Both the position numbers and the translations under genes were made by a program. The notes beneath the pieces were generated by a model that ran no database searches, was not told where the DNA came from, and worked only from the letters and a program-made list of their open reading frames with translations. From Candidatus Nitrosopumilus sp. (GTDB lineage Archaea; Thermoproteota; Nitrososphaeria; Nitrososphaerales; Nitrosopumilaceae): a stretch of 46,382 nt of DNA. Numbering within the stretch: position 1 is the first letter of the stretch; each line of letters opens with the position of its first letter. Shown here piece by piece: positions 9,607 to 20,969 of this stretch. The stretch covers positions 1-46,382 of the forward strand of contig JAOUNB010000005.1 of assembly GCA_029881195.1 (NCBI GenBank), given 5' to 3'.

Positions 9607-10332
9607 CTATTGAGTATCAAACTTTGATGCGTTTTTAGAATAATTTTCCAAGTCTGATTCAGAAATTTTCTCAAAAACTTTTGATTCAGCTGTTATCTTT
9701 GCCATCTTTACATTATTTGCTCCATCTTTTTGGTCTGACTTTAGATTAATTGCTGCAATAGCTAATGATGCTGCATCCTCCAAATTCATGTCTTCCTTGT
9801 AGAATTTTTCCAAAAATTCATTGACATCTTCTGCACCTGCACCAATTGCAACTGCTGAGTATTGTAAATAAGTTCCACTTGGATCTGTAACATAGATTGA
9901 TTCCCCTTTCTGATCAATTCCTGCAATTATCATGGATACTCCATTTGGACGTACTCCTCCATACTGTGTAAATTGATGTGCTTGATCAGCTAAATGTTTG
10001 GCAACCGTTGCAACTTCAACTGATTCATCATAAGTCATTCTATTTCCCTGTGAGAAGAATCTTGCACTATCTACTTGAACACGTGCATCTGGGATGTACC
10101 CAGCTGCTGCAACCCCAATATGATAATCTACCTGAAAAATTTTCTGCGTAATATTTTTAGTTTGTAATGGACGTGGTTTTTCTTCTACTGCTAAGATGAC
10201 TCCTTCTTTACTGAGAACCCCAATTGCAATAGTGCCTCTCTTTACGGTCTCAATTGCATATTCGACTTGATAAATTCTACCATCTGGAGAATACATGGTT
10301 GGAGTCATATCATACCCACGTGATGCCATCAT
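9607..10332 (-). CDS. psmA: Archaeal proteasome alpha subunit
   Basis: RGYDMTPTMYSPDGRIYQVEYAIE N-terminal signature. Confidence 0.95.
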   Translation of the reverse strand: MMASRGYDMTPTMYSPDGRIYQVEYAIETVKRGTIAIGVLSKEGVILAVEEKPRPLQTKNITQKIFQVDYHIGVAAAGYIPDARVQVDSARFFSQGNRMTYDESVEVATVAKHLADQAHQFTQYGGVRPNGVSMIIAGIDQKGESIYVTDPSGTYLQYSAVAIGAGAEDVNEFLEKFYKEDMNLEDAASLAIAAINLKSDQKDGANNVKMAKITAESKVFEKISESDLENYSKNASKFDTQ

Positions 10333-10438
10333 GTTATCACGAGTTCATTCTCAGTCAATTTAAGGGTAATTGTCTTGCCTGAATATGGAAAAGATCTGGA
10401 AATAGGGTTTTAAGCAAAATTTCCTATATCTCCATTAT

Positions 10439-10819
10439 ATGACAAATCAACTCTTAGAATTCAAAGAAATTATTAGATCAAAACAAGTTTCTCAAAGAAA
10501 AACTGACAAGCAGACGCGAAAACTACTACTTTACTTATTTACAAGCACCAGGGGAGGATTCACTAGATTACGAATAATCATGCATCTGCTTGACAAGTCA
10601 TATAATACACATCAATTGGCACGGACACTTGATCTTGATTACAAAGCAATTCAACATCACATGAAAGTCCTTGAGAAAAACAACATGGTTTCAAAAATTG
10701 GTGAAAAATACGGTGCGAATTTTTATCTTTCAAACTTCCTTGAACTGAATATCCATTCTTTGGAGGAAGCAATAGACAAGCTAGATAGAAAAATGAATCA
10801 GAAAAAAATATACATGTAA
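10439..10819 (+). CDS. Winged-helix transcriptional regulator
   Basis: TRLRIIMHLLDKSYNTHQLARTLDLDYKAIQHHMKVLEKNNMV. Confidence 0.8.
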   Translation: MTNQLLEFKEIIRSKQVSQRKTDKQTRKLLLYLFTSTRGGFTRLRIIMHLLDKSYNTHQLARTLDLDYKAIQHHMKVLEKNNMVSKIGEKYGANFYLSNFLELNIHSLEEAIDKLDRKMNQKKIYM

Positions 10820-10888
10820 TTTAATCATTTGACGATCTGAAATTTTGAATGAAACTTAATATAATATGATTAATTTTTATAAAACATC

Positions 10889-12163
10889 TTGATCAAGAAT
10901 GATCCTTTTGCAAATGCAACACAGCAAGTTAATGATGCTTGTGACATTCTTGGAATTAAAGATAAAGGATTGCGTGAATATCTTGCAACCCCAAACAAAG
11001 TTTTGAGGGTAAAGATTCCAGTAACGATGGATGATGGAAAAATTAGAATTTTTACAGGTTTTAGAAGTCAGCATAATAATGACAGAGGCCCATACAAAGG
11101 CGGCATTCGTTACTTTAATCCAGAAGGTGGCGTTGAATATATGGAACGAGAAGTTATGGCACTTTCATCTTGGATGACTTGGAAATGTGCGATTGTTGAT
11201 ATTCCATTAGGTGGAGGAAAAGGCGGCATTTTTGTCAATCCTAAAACTGAAAAAATCAGTGATACTGAACTTGAAAGAATTACAAGGGGATTTGCATACA
11301 AGATATCTGAAATAATTGGTCCTGCAAAAGATATTCCTGCCCCTGATGTTTATACAACTGGTAAAGAAATGACACAAATCATGGATACATTTAGCAAGTT
11401 AAATGGAAATCAATATTCTCCTGGTGTGATCACCGGAAAACCAATTTCTATGGGCGGTTCTCTTGCCAGAAATGTCGCAACTGGTTTAGGTGCGGCATAT
11501 TGTGTAAGAGAAGCTGCAAAAACGTTGAAAATTAGTCTAAAGGGTGCTAAAGTTGTTTTACAAGGGTTTGGAAATGCATCTACTTTTGCAGGTGAATATC
11601 TTGAAAAAATGGGTGCAAAAATCATTGGCGTTAGTGACTCTAAAGGTTCCATATCTATTCCTAAGAGTGCAAAGGTAAGTAAAATTTTAGAGTATAAACA
11701 AAAACATGGGTCTGTTGTTGGATTTCCTGGAAGTAAAAAAATCTCGACTGAAGAATTGCTTACTACCAAATGTGATGTTCTGGTTCCTGGTGCATTAGAA
11801 AATCAAATTGACGCAAAGATTGCAAAACATCTCAAATGTAAAATTATTGCAGAAGCTGCAAACGGCCCAACATTGCCTGAAGCTGATCCAATCATATATG
11901 AAAAGAAAATTCTAGTGATTCCAGATATTTTAGCAAACTCTGGCGGTGTATGTATCTCATATCTTGAATGGGTACAAAATAACATGGGATACTATTGGAC
12001 ATTTGATGAGGTTGCAAATAAGATGGAGAAAAATATCACTAAAGGATTCAAAGATGCATATGAAATGTCAAAGAAACACAAAGTAGACATGAGAAAGGCA
12101 ACCATGGCTTTGGCAGTTGATAGGGTAGTAGAGGCCTTTAATCAGAAAGGTATATGGCCTTAA
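10889..12163 (+). CDS. gdhA: Glutamate dehydrogenase
   Basis: GPYKGGIRYFNPEGGVEYMEREVMALSSWMTWKCAIVDIPLGGGKGG; GFGNAS; TTG start. Confidence 0.93.
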   Translation: MIKNDPFANATQQVNDACDILGIKDKGLREYLATPNKVLRVKIPVTMDDGKIRIFTGFRSQHNNDRGPYKGGIRYFNPEGGVEYMEREVMALSSWMTWKCAIVDIPLGGGKGGIFVNPKTEKISDTELERITRGFAYKISEIIGPAKDIPAPDVYTTGKEMTQIMDTFSKLNGNQYSPGVITGKPISMGGSLARNVATGLGAAYCVREAAKTLKISLKGAKVVLQGFGNASTFAGEYLEKMGAKIIGVSDSKGSISIPKSAKVSKILEYKQKHGSVVGFPGSKKISTEELLTTKCDVLVPGALENQIDAKIAKHLKCKIIAEAANGPTLPEADPIIYEKKILVIPDILANSGGVCISYLEWVQNNMGYYWTFDEVANKMEKNITKGFKDAYEMSKKHKVDMRKATMALAVDRVVEAFNQKGIWP

Positions 12164-12165
12164 TC

Positions 12166-12543
12166 TTAAACTAGAAAAGATTTGTAACATACTAGTTGTT
12201 CAATAAACATTATTTTTCCATTTGTAATTAATCTGAGTTTTCTTTTGTAAGAAAGATCAACATTTGTTCTTCTTTGTAGTAATTGAATTATTTTTCCTGT
12301 AAGATATCTCCCTTTTCTATCTCTGTCAAAAAGTATTATGATGTTTTCATATTTTGCAGCATAGTCTGTAAAATCTATCATCCCCTTAAACTTGTAAAAC
12401 TCTAAAACTTTTCCAGAATAACCTATTTTTCTTAATGCATTAGAGTCTCTTTTTCCTTCAACAGCAACTACACTATCCTTCTTTAAGTTTAATTGTAACA
12501 CAAAATCCTTCAACTCTATAATTTCTTGTTCAGAAACTAACAC
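12166..12543 (-). CDS. Small Toprim-domain protein
   Basis: VVAVEGKRDSNALRKIG ... IIILFDRDRKG, Toprim E and DxD motifs. Confidence 0.75.
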   Translation of the reverse strand: MLVSEQEIIELKDFVLQLNLKKDSVVAVEGKRDSNALRKIGYSGKVLEFYKFKGMIDFTDYAAKYENIIILFDRDRKGRYLTGKIIQLLQRRTNVDLSYKRKLRLITNGKIMFIEQLVCYKSFLV

Positions 12544-12592
12544 AATATCTAACTTGTTTTAACATATTAAGCACTTTTGACAATAAAAAATA

Positions 12593-13276
12593 ATGTCTGA
12601 TGTTTTACTAATACAAAATACTAGAATCGAGGGTTCAGGATATCTAGGCGAATTACTTAAAGAAGATGGGTTTGATATTAGTTCAGTTAATGCAAAACTT
12701 GAAAAACTTCCTGAGAAAAACTTTTCATTAGCTGTAATTTTAGGTGCACCTGAAAGTGCGAATGATGATTTACTTTATCTTAAGGCAGAACAAAAACTTA
12801 TTAGAAATTATGTGGAAGAAAATATCCCTGTTTTAGGAATATGCTTAGGTTCTCAACTAATTGCAAAAACTTTTGATGCTAAAGTATTCTCCGGACCTAG
12901 AAAAGAAATTGGATTTTACCATGACTTGAAAATTTTAGATAATTCTTCATTTTTTTCCGGTTTCAGAAATCCATTTACTGTATTTCATTGGCATGGTGAT
13001 ACGTTTGATTTGCCTAAAGGTGCTATTAGATTAGTCTCATCGGAGCATTATCTAAATCAGGCATTTCAGTACAAAAGTGCAATTGGATTACAGTTTCATT
13101 TGGAAGTAAATGAGGAGATGGTTAACTTGTGGCTAGATAATACGAAACAAGAATTACAAAAAATCCCATATATTGATACAAAAAAAATTCGCTCAGATAT
13201 TGTTGAAAATATTTCAACTGTAAAATCAAATATGCAGAATTTTTACAACAATTTCAAACAGGTATTCAACCTTTGA
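12593..13276 (+). CDS. Class I glutamine amidotransferase (GMP-synthase-like)
   Basis: VLGICLGSQLIAK nucleophile elbow, FHWHGDTFDLP, LQFHLEV. Confidence 0.9.
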   Translation: MSDVLLIQNTRIEGSGYLGELLKEDGFDISSVNAKLEKLPEKNFSLAVILGAPESANDDLLYLKAEQKLIRNYVEENIPVLGICLGSQLIAKTFDAKVFSGPRKEIGFYHDLKILDNSSFFSGFRNPFTVFHWHGDTFDLPKGAIRLVSSEHYLNQAFQYKSAIGLQFHLEVNEEMVNLWLDNTKQELQKIPYIDTKKIRSDIVENISTVKSNMQNFYNNFKQVFNL

Positions 13277-13318
13277 CCAAAGTTTAATATACTTAGATTT
13301 GATTTCATCGATTGAACG

Positions 13319-15439
13319 ATGACCGCGGTGAAGAAAATTTTTGAGGAAACTATTCAAACCGATCATAAAGTTATCACTGAAGAACTATCAAAATCAATTC
13401 TCAAAACATATGATGTTAAAGTTCCACCATATGCATTAGTAACATCTGCTGAAGATGCAATAAAACAGGCAAAGAAGATTGGCTTTCCTCTTGTAATGAA
13501 AGTTGTGTCGCCACAAATTTTACACAAAACAGATGTTGGTGGTGTTAAAGTTGGGTTGGATAATGTTGATGATGTCAAAAAAACATTCAACGACATGTAT
13601 GGTCGTTTATCTAAGAAAAAAGGAGTTGATGTAAAAGGAATTCTTTTGGAGAAGATGGTTCCAAAAGGAGGAGTTGAATTAATAGTTGGTATACAAAATG
13701 ATCCACAATTTGGCCCAATGCTTATGGCTGGATTGGGAGGCATAATGACCGAAGTCTTCAAAGATGTTGCATTTAGAATGCTTCCAATCACAACATCTGA
13801 TGCAAAATCTATGCTAAATGAACTAAAAGGCTCAAAACTTCTCAAAGGATTCCGTGGAAGTACTCCAATTGACATAAACATGGTTGCAAAAGCACTAGTC
13901 CAAATTGGAAAAATGGGAATTGATAATGCAGATTATATTAACAGTATTGACTTTAATCCCGTAATTGTATATCCTAAATCTTACTTTGTAGTAGATGCAA
14001 AGATCATTCTGAATAATGAATTAAAAAAGAATTCCATCTCAAAAACCAAACCAAACATTGAATCTATGGAGTCTTTCTTTACTCCAAAATCTGTTGCATT
14101 AGTTGGTGCATCTTCAACACCAGGAAAGATTGGTAATTCTGTGTTAGATGCACTCGGAAAACAAGATTACAAAGGTAAAGTGTATCCAATTAATCCTAAA
14201 CAAGAGTCAATTCTTGGAATCAAATGTTATCCGTCATTAGATGCAATCACAGAAAAGGTTGATCTGGTTGTTGTTTGTGTTGATCTTTCAGCATGTGGAC
14301 CTATTATGAAGACGTGCGCAAAAAAAGGAATTCATAATGTTGTAATAGTTTCTGGTGGTGGTAAAGAGCTTGGTGGTGACAGAGCTGCAATGGAAGCCGA
14401 AATAAAAGAATTATCTATAAAACACAAAATCCGTGTAGTTGGTCCTAATTGCATTGGAATGTTTAATGCCGCAAATAGACTTGATTGTGCATTCCAAGGA
14501 CAAGAAAGAATGGTACGTTCAAAATTAGGACATGTTGCATTTTTCTCCCAAAGTGGAACCATGGGAATTAGCATGTTGGAAAGTGCTGATGTGTTTGGTT
14601 TGTCAAAAATGATTAGTTTTGGTAATCGTTCTGATGTTGATGAAGCAGACATGATATGGTATGCTGCAAACGATCCTCAAACAACAGTAATTGGATTGTA
14701 TGTTGAAGGATTCGGTGATGGTAGAAAATTCATCAATACTGCCAAACGTGTAATGAACGAAAAGAAGAAGCCAATTGTAATTTGGAAGAGTGGGAGAACT
14801 GCTGCAGGTGCAAAACAAGCTGCATCTCATACAGGTTCTCTCGGTGGTTCAAACGCAATGATTATGGGTGCATTCAAGCAAGCAGGAATTATTTCAGTTG
14901 ATAGTTATCAAGAATTAGTTGGAGTCTTAAAGGCACTAGCTTGGCAACCTCCTGCAAAAGGAAATCGTGTTGCTATGACTAGTAATGGAGCTGGTCCAAT
15001 GATTGGCGGAATTGATCAATTAGAAAGATTAGGTCTTACATTAGGAAAGTTGTCATCACCACTTCTCAAAAAAATGAAAGAACGTTTCCCACCAACGGTC
15101 CCTATTCATAATGGCAATCCTGCAGATGTAGGTGGCGGAGCAACTGCAGATGACTATAAATTTGTCATCCAACAATTCTTAGATGAAAATAATATTGATA
15201 TTGCTATGCCATGGTTTGTTTTCCAAGATGATCCACTTGAAGAAACAATAGTTGAACATCTAGATGAATTATCGAAGAAGAAGATAAAACCCATTCTTGC
15301 TGGTGGTAATGGTGGTCCATACACTGAAAAAATGATAAAATTAATTGAGAACCATAATGTTCCCGTTTACCAAGATCTTCGAACTTGGGTTGCAGCCGCA
15401 TCTGCATTGTATCAATGGGGTAAAATACACGCAAAATAG
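13319..15439 (+). CDS. ADP-forming acyl-CoA synthetase; candidate 3-hydroxypropionyl-CoA synthetase
   Basis: N-terminal ATP-grasp ([23 protein letters not shown]) fused to CoA-binding/ligase domain ([16 protein letters not shown]); next to enoyl-CoA hydratase as in thaumarchaeal HP/HB gene pairs. Confidence 0.88.
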   Translation: MTAVKKIFEETIQTDHKVITEELSKSILKTYDVKVPPYALVTSAEDAIKQAKKIGFPLVMKVVSPQILHKTDVGGVKVGLDNVDDVKKTFNDMYGRLSKKKGVDVKGILLEKMVPKGGVELIVGIQNDPQFGPMLMAGLGGIMTEVFKDVAFRMLPITTSDAKSMLNELKGSKLLKGFRGSTPIDINMVAKALVQIGKMGIDNADYINSIDFNPVIVYPKSYFVVDAKIILNNELKKNSISKTKPNIESMESFFTPKSVALVGASSTPGKIGNSVLDALGKQDYKGKVYPINPKQESILGIKCYPSLDAITEKVDLVVVCVDLSACGPIMKTCAKKGIHNVVIVSGGGKELGGDRAAMEAEIKELSIKHKIRVVGPNCIGMFNAANRLDCAFQGQERMVRSKLGHVAFFSQSGTMGISMLESADVFGLSKMISFGNRSDVDEADMIWYAANDPQTTVIGLYVEGFGDGRKFINTAKRVMNEKKKPIVIWKSGRTAAGAKQAASHTGSLGGSNAMIMGAFKQAGIISVDSYQELVGVLKALAWQPPAKGNRVAMTSNGAGPMIGGIDQLERLGLTLGKLSSPLLKKMKERFPPTVPIHNGNPADVGGGATADDYKFVIQQFLDENNIDIAMPWFVFQDDPLEETIVEHLDELSKKKIKPILAGGNGGPYTEKMIKLIENHNVPVYQDLRTWVAAASALYQWGKIHAK

Positions 15440-15450
15440 ATAACATTTAA

Positions 15451-16236
<786 letters not shown>

Positions 16237-16296
16237 TTATTCCCAAATCCCTCTTATTTTATTCAATTTAAAAAATAGAGTTAGAGTTTTTCAACT

Positions 16297-16812
16297 CTAC
16301 TTTACGGTAACTGAACCTACTCTCCATGGATGAAATGAGCAATAGTAATTGTATACTCCGGGTTCATCAAATGTGAATTCAAATTTATCGCCTGTATTTA
16401 ATGGAGGACTGTTAAACCAGTCAATTACATTCCCCAATTTATCTAGACTTTGAATGTTGTGTAGAACCGAGTCATCATTAACCCATGTGACTGTTGTTCC
16501 TGAACTGATTTCTAAATTCAATGGTAAGTAAAATCCAATACTACTTACATCTGAATTTCCATTAGGAATTGTTATTGATGCTTGAATTTTTGTTAATTCA
16601 GTTTCTGCACTTTCTATAACAATGACGTTGTTCTCAATCAAAAATTTAATCATGTTTAGAAATTCTTGTTCTGAAACAACTCCTTCTCCATACCATAAAG
16701 CTGTATTTTTTACCCATTCTGGAACTGATTGAGCACTTGCAAAATTTACTGAGAATGAAACCAGTAAAATTGAAAATACTATTGGAAGAATTATTTTTTG
16801 TAATTGTCCCAT
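16297..16812 (-). CDS. Secreted cupredoxin (plastocyanin-like) with N-terminal thaumarchaeal linker domain
   Basis: Signal peptide; VPEWVKNTALWYGEGVVSEQEFLNMIKFLIENN; VLHNI and YYCSFHPWRVGSV copper-site region. Confidence 0.85.
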   Translation of the reverse strand: MGQLQKIILPIVFSILLVSFSVNFASAQSVPEWVKNTALWYGEGVVSEQEFLNMIKFLIENNVIVIESAETELTKIQASITIPNGNSDVSSIGFYLPLNLEISSGTTVTWVNDDSVLHNIQSLDKLGNVIDWFNSPPLNTGDKFEFTFDEPGVYNYYCSFHPWRVGSVTVK

Positions 16813-16906
16813 GCTTTTGCTATATTTTGGAGAATTAATTAAAGCAGTATACTATGTCTTGCAGTGCAATCATATTTGTTATATTCAATTTCTATTTTTT
16901 TAATAT

Positions 16907-17248
16907 ATGCAAGAATTAATTCAATCTAAAAAAATAGTAGACGATGAAAGAAAGCAGGTCATTTTAGAAATACTTGCCGACAAATATTGTAAGCAAATTC
17001 TACATAATACTTTGGAAAAACCAAAATCTGCCATGGAAATATCTAATGAAAAACAGATTCCGATCAGTACTGTATATAGGAGACTACAAACTCTATATGA
17101 TGCAAAATTACTGGCAATTTCTGGTTCAATAAATCAGGATGGTAAAAAATATTTTCTATACAAAAGTAAGGTAAAATCCATCTCTCTAAAATGTGATTTG
17201 GAAGTTACAATGGTTGAACTAATTCCAAACATACCGTGTACAGATTAA
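16907..17248 (+). CDS. Winged-helix (ArsR-like) regulator
   Basis: SAMEISNEKQIPISTVYRRLQTLYDAKLL. Confidence 0.75.
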   Translation: MQELIQSKKIVDDERKQVILEILADKYCKQILHNTLEKPKSAMEISNEKQIPISTVYRRLQTLYDAKLLAISGSINQDGKKYFLYKSKVKSISLKCDLEVTMVELIPNIPCTD

Positions 17249-17278
17249 TTTTCTGGGATTTTTGTAGAGGCAAAAATT

Positions 17279-17881
17279 TTGGAAAAGCATTTAACATCAA
17301 AACGACAAACTTACAAACCAAAAAAAGAATCTACAAGAAGCATTACATATAGACTCCCAGAAAAACTTGTAACTGAATTAGAAACTGAGTCAACACAGAA
17401 AGGAATTTCTCAAAATGTATTAGTCAGACAAATTCTTGAAAAATATGTACAATGGGATAGATTCTCTAGTAAAATTGGAATAATTCCAGTTCCAAAAGGT
17501 ATATTGGAATCTTTAGGAGCGGAATTGGATGAAAAAGATATTGATGAGATGATAACTTTGATGTTTCCTTTAATTAAGGACACTGTTTTGTTTATCAAAG
17601 GAGGATATGATTTGCAAAGATGCATTGAAACACTTGAAGATTACATGCGAGCATCTGGAATGAATTCTGATCATAGAGTTAATGGTGATATGCACACATT
17701 TTTAATTCAACATGAATTAGGAATTAAATGGTCTATATTTACAGAGCAACTTCTTAATCATGTTTTTAGAAATTTCTTGCCTGAGAAAGAATTGCGATTT
17801 CAAACAACTGAGACGACTGTAATTTTGTCTGTTTCTTTGGGTTCTGATTTTGATGAACACGATTATCTTATAGATTCCTAG
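17279..17881 (+). CDS. Ribbon-helix-helix-like N-terminus plus uncharacterized C-terminal domain
   Basis: RSITYRLPEKLVTELETESTQKGISQNVLVRQILEKYVQ resembles RHH; TTG start. Confidence 0.6.
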   Translation: MEKHLTSKRQTYKPKKESTRSITYRLPEKLVTELETESTQKGISQNVLVRQILEKYVQWDRFSSKIGIIPVPKGILESLGAELDEKDIDEMITLMFPLIKDTVLFIKGGYDLQRCIETLEDYMRASGMNSDHRVNGDMHTFLIQHELGIKWSIFTEQLLNHVFRNFLPEKELRFQTTETTVILSVSLGSDFDEHDYLIDS

Positions 17882-17971
17882 AAAATTGTGGTAAAAATGA
17901 TTAATTCCTAAATTACTAGTGTGTTGGGTGGGAAAAGCTTATTATAATTTGAAGTGGTTTTTTTGTTTATA

Positions 17972-18322
17972 ATGGCAACTGAACAAACACAAAAGATGAT
18001 CACAGTCAGTGCAAAAGCAGCTGAAAAGATCAAAGAATTCATGAAAGAAGAGGCAGAATCGCCTGAATATCTTCGAGTATATGTTCAAGGTGGCGGTTGT
18101 TCTGGTCTATCTTATGGAATGGGCTTTGAAAAGGTACCAGAAGAAGATGATATCGTCATGGAAGAAAATGGAGTAAAACTCCTAGTTGACAGTTACAGTG
18201 TTGACCATCTACAAGGTGCAAACGTAGACTATATTGAAAGTCTAATGGGCTCTGGATTTAAAATCAATAACCCGAATGTTACAAAATCCTGTTCATGTGG
18301 TCACTCATTTAGTACTGAATAA
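17972..18322 (+). CDS. IscA/ErpA-like A-type Fe-S carrier
   Basis: VYVQGGGCSGLSYGM ... CSCGHSF with three conserved Cys. Confidence 0.93.
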   Translation: MATEQTQKMITVSAKAAEKIKEFMKEEAESPEYLRVYVQGGGCSGLSYGMGFEKVPEEDDIVMEENGVKLLVDSYSVDHLQGANVDYIESLMGSGFKINNPNVTKSCSCGHSFSTE

Positions 18323-18476
18323 ACAACTATCATTATTTTTCATTTTTAGTTTTTCTTAGAATTTGGCATGTTCTTTTGTTTCGTGGAAAATCTCACATAT
18401 AGATACATTTTTTGCGATACCCTCATATATCGAAAGTAGAAACCAAATTTATGATAATAAAGGAGATGAATAATTT

Positions 18477-19619
18477 ATGCCTCAATCAGGAATTGTCAAA
18501 TATCATGTTAAACTTTCCTATGAAGTTGATGGGCTCGTTGAAAGAGCAGATATAATCGGAGCTATCTTTGGCCAAACAGAGGGACTGTTAGGCCCAGAGA
18601 TGAATCTGAATGAACTGCAACGAGTTTCTAAAGTAGGTCGTATTGAAGTTAATACCAAATCTACTGCAAATACTACTTTGGGTGATGCATTGATCCCGAT
18701 GAGTACTGATATTGATACGTGTGCGTTAATTGCTGCAGGAATAGAAAGTATTGACAAAGTAGGACCATTTGATTGTACATTTAGATTGGAAGCAATTGAT
18801 GATGTACGAGCAGCAAAGAAAGATGATATTGTAAGACGTGCAAAAGAAATCAAACAAAAATGGGCCACTAAAACTGTTAGTGAAGGCGAAACAATGCTAA
18901 ATGATGTTCATCAGGGCGATGCTGGAAAACTGGCAACTTATGGACCGTCAAAATTAACATGTAGTTCTGGCGTCTTTGATTCTAACTGGATAATTCTGGT
19001 AGAAGGAAGAGCAGATGTAATTAACCTTCTAAGGGCAGGATATGATAATGTTTTAGCAATTGAAGGAGCAAAAATCGATGAATCCATCAAAGAATTATGT
19101 AATAAAAAAGACACAGTAGTTGCGTTCCTGGATGGAGATAGATCAGGTGGATTTATTCTCAAAGAACTCAAATCTGTTGTTACTTTAGATTATGAATTAC
19201 AAGCAGATACAGGTGTTGAAGTCGAAGAATTAACTCCACAAAGAATTGATGAAATTCTAAGACCAATTGCAGACGAAATTAAGTCTGGAAAGCCAGCCCC
19301 TGTTCTAAAAAGTGAAGATGATAAACCTCTTGCAGATATTGCATCACAAGTCTTTCCAAATCTGAATGAAACTCTTGAAGCAGTTGCTTTGGATAGTGAT
19401 CAAAATGAAGTTTTCAAAGTTCCAATCAGTGAAGTTGTAAGTAAACTATCATCACAATCTGGAATCAAATATCTTCTCTTGGATGGGATAATTACCCAGA
19501 GACTTTTGGAAGGTGCTAAAAATGCGGGTGTTGAATTTATTGTTGGTCACAGAATTGCTAAACTTTCTAACTCTGATGGAATACTACTAAAAACATTCGG
19601 TGACTTGGGCGTATCTTAG
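18477..19619 (+). CDS. dnaG: Archaeal DnaG-type primase
   Basis: KYHVKLSYEVDGLVERADIIGAIFGQTEGLLG; Toprim VEGRADVINLLRAGYDN ... AFLDGDRSG. Confidence 0.95.
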   Translation: MPQSGIVKYHVKLSYEVDGLVERADIIGAIFGQTEGLLGPEMNLNELQRVSKVGRIEVNTKSTANTTLGDALIPMSTDIDTCALIAAGIESIDKVGPFDCTFRLEAIDDVRAAKKDDIVRRAKEIKQKWATKTVSEGETMLNDVHQGDAGKLATYGPSKLTCSSGVFDSNWIILVEGRADVINLLRAGYDNVLAIEGAKIDESIKELCNKKDTVVAFLDGDRSGGFILKELKSVVTLDYELQADTGVEVEELTPQRIDEILRPIADEIKSGKPAPVLKSEDDKPLADIASQVFPNLNETLEAVALDSDQNEVFKVPISEVVSKLSSQSGIKYLLLDGIITQRLLEGAKNAGVEFIVGHRIAKLSNSDGILLKTFGDLGVS

Positions 19620-19627
19620 GAAACTGG

Positions 19628-20311
19628 ATGACTGAACTAAAAATTCAGCACATCTTAACTCTCTCATATCTCTTATCTAAAGGTGCAAAATACAACTATG
19701 TCACTATAACAACTTCTTCTCTTGGAAGAAATATTAAAAAATCTCAACAATCTGCATCAAAACATCTCCTTGAATTAGAACACAATCAATTCATAGAGCG
19801 AATAATCAGTGGTCGCAATATTTCTGTAAAAATTACCCCTAAAGGTTTCAGTGAAATAGTTAGACTTTCTACAATACTGCAAAAATGTTTAGACTCCTCC
19901 CCCTCTCACGTTGAACTAAAAGGAACTCTAGTTTCTGGAATGGGTGAAGGTGCATACTATATGGGGTTAAAAGGATATACAAAACAATTCCAATCTAAAA
20001 TTGGGTATACTCCATTCCCTGGAACCCTTAATGTAAGATTAGATCAAAAAATCCATCAAGAAACAATCAAACAATTTGAAACTTTGAATGGGATAAAAAT
20101 TAAGAGCTTCTCAGATGGGAAAAGAACATATGGGTGGGTAAAATGTTTTCCATGCAAATTAAACGATTCTACAAATTGTGAATTAATTATACTTGAGCGA
20201 ACGCATCATGACGATTCGATTATCGAATTAATCTCGAAGTCTTGTTTGAGAAAAACTGCAAAACTTAAAGATGGTTCAAAAATTTCAATTAAAATTCAAA
20301 TTGATTCTTAA
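19628..20311 (+). CDS. ribK: CTP-dependent riboflavin kinase with N-terminal HTH
   Basis: GTLVSGMGEGAYYMGLKGY...FPGTLNVRL. Confidence 0.92.
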   Translation: MTELKIQHILTLSYLLSKGAKYNYVTITTSSLGRNIKKSQQSASKHLLELEHNQFIERIISGRNISVKITPKGFSEIVRLSTILQKCLDSSPSHVELKGTLVSGMGEGAYYMGLKGYTKQFQSKIGYTPFPGTLNVRLDQKIHQETIKQFETLNGIKIKSFSDGKRTYGWVKCFPCKLNDSTNCELIILERTHHDDSIIELISKSCLRKTAKLKDGSKISIKIQIDS

Positions 20312-20925
20312 ATTCCATGAATAGATTTACCATACTCTTTTTCAATTTTAGAGCTAGAGATGTCTGGAATAGGTGACTGTAATCTTGCAACTTTTGCGTC
20401 AAGATTAATTCTTTTACATCCTTCGGTGATAAATTTCTCTTGATGAATCTGATCATAACCCAATGCAATAATCTCAGGCCTTACAAGATTTACTGTCTTG
20501 AAAATATCGTCTTCTTTACCAATTAGACAGAGATCTACCATTGATAGTGAATTTACCAATTCCTGTCTCTGTTCTTGGCTGTGAATGGGACTTCTTTTTT
20601 TCATTTTTACGGCTGTGTTGTCTGTTGCCACAACTACTACTAGTACATCACCTAATGCCTTTGCTGCATTAAGGGTATGGATGTGGCCTGGATGAATAAT
20701 ATCAAAAACTCCTCCAGCTAATACTACTTGCAATGAATTTCGACCTATTTCTGTTAGTGTATTCCTATCTTCATTTACAAATTGGTTTTTTATTAATTCA
20801 TTAATCTTTGAATTTATCATGTCTTCTGATAACATGCTTTTTTTCTTAATTGTCTGAATTAATGGCCTCCCATCAATTTGAGATAAATATATGGCTGAAA
20901 GGATTAGTTTTTCACTTTGTTCCAA
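20308..20925 (-). CDS. ribL: FAD synthetase / cytidylyltransferase-like, with N-terminal HTH
   Basis: VVLAGGVFDIIHPGHIHTLNAAKALGD; IALGYDQ; convergent with ribK. Confidence 0.88.
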   Translation of the reverse strand: MEQSEKLILSAIYLSQIDGRPLIQTIKKKSMLSEDMINSKINELIKNQFVNEDRNTLTEIGRNSLQVVLAGGVFDIIHPGHIHTLNAAKALGDVLVVVVATDNTAVKMKKRSPIHSQEQRQELVNSLSMVDLCLIGKEDDIFKTVNLVRPEIIALGYDQIHQEKFITEGCKRINLDAKVARLQSPIPDISSSKIEKEYGKSIHGI

Positions 20926-20969
20926 TGTTTTTTCTATTTTTGACCCTCTCTTTAATTCATCGCTAAAAA

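Noticed and set aside
18323-18476. Intergenic region before dnaG as a structured RNA
   Set aside because: Only AT-rich sequence plus a plausible ribosome binding site (GGAGATGA); no convincing secondary structure by eye.
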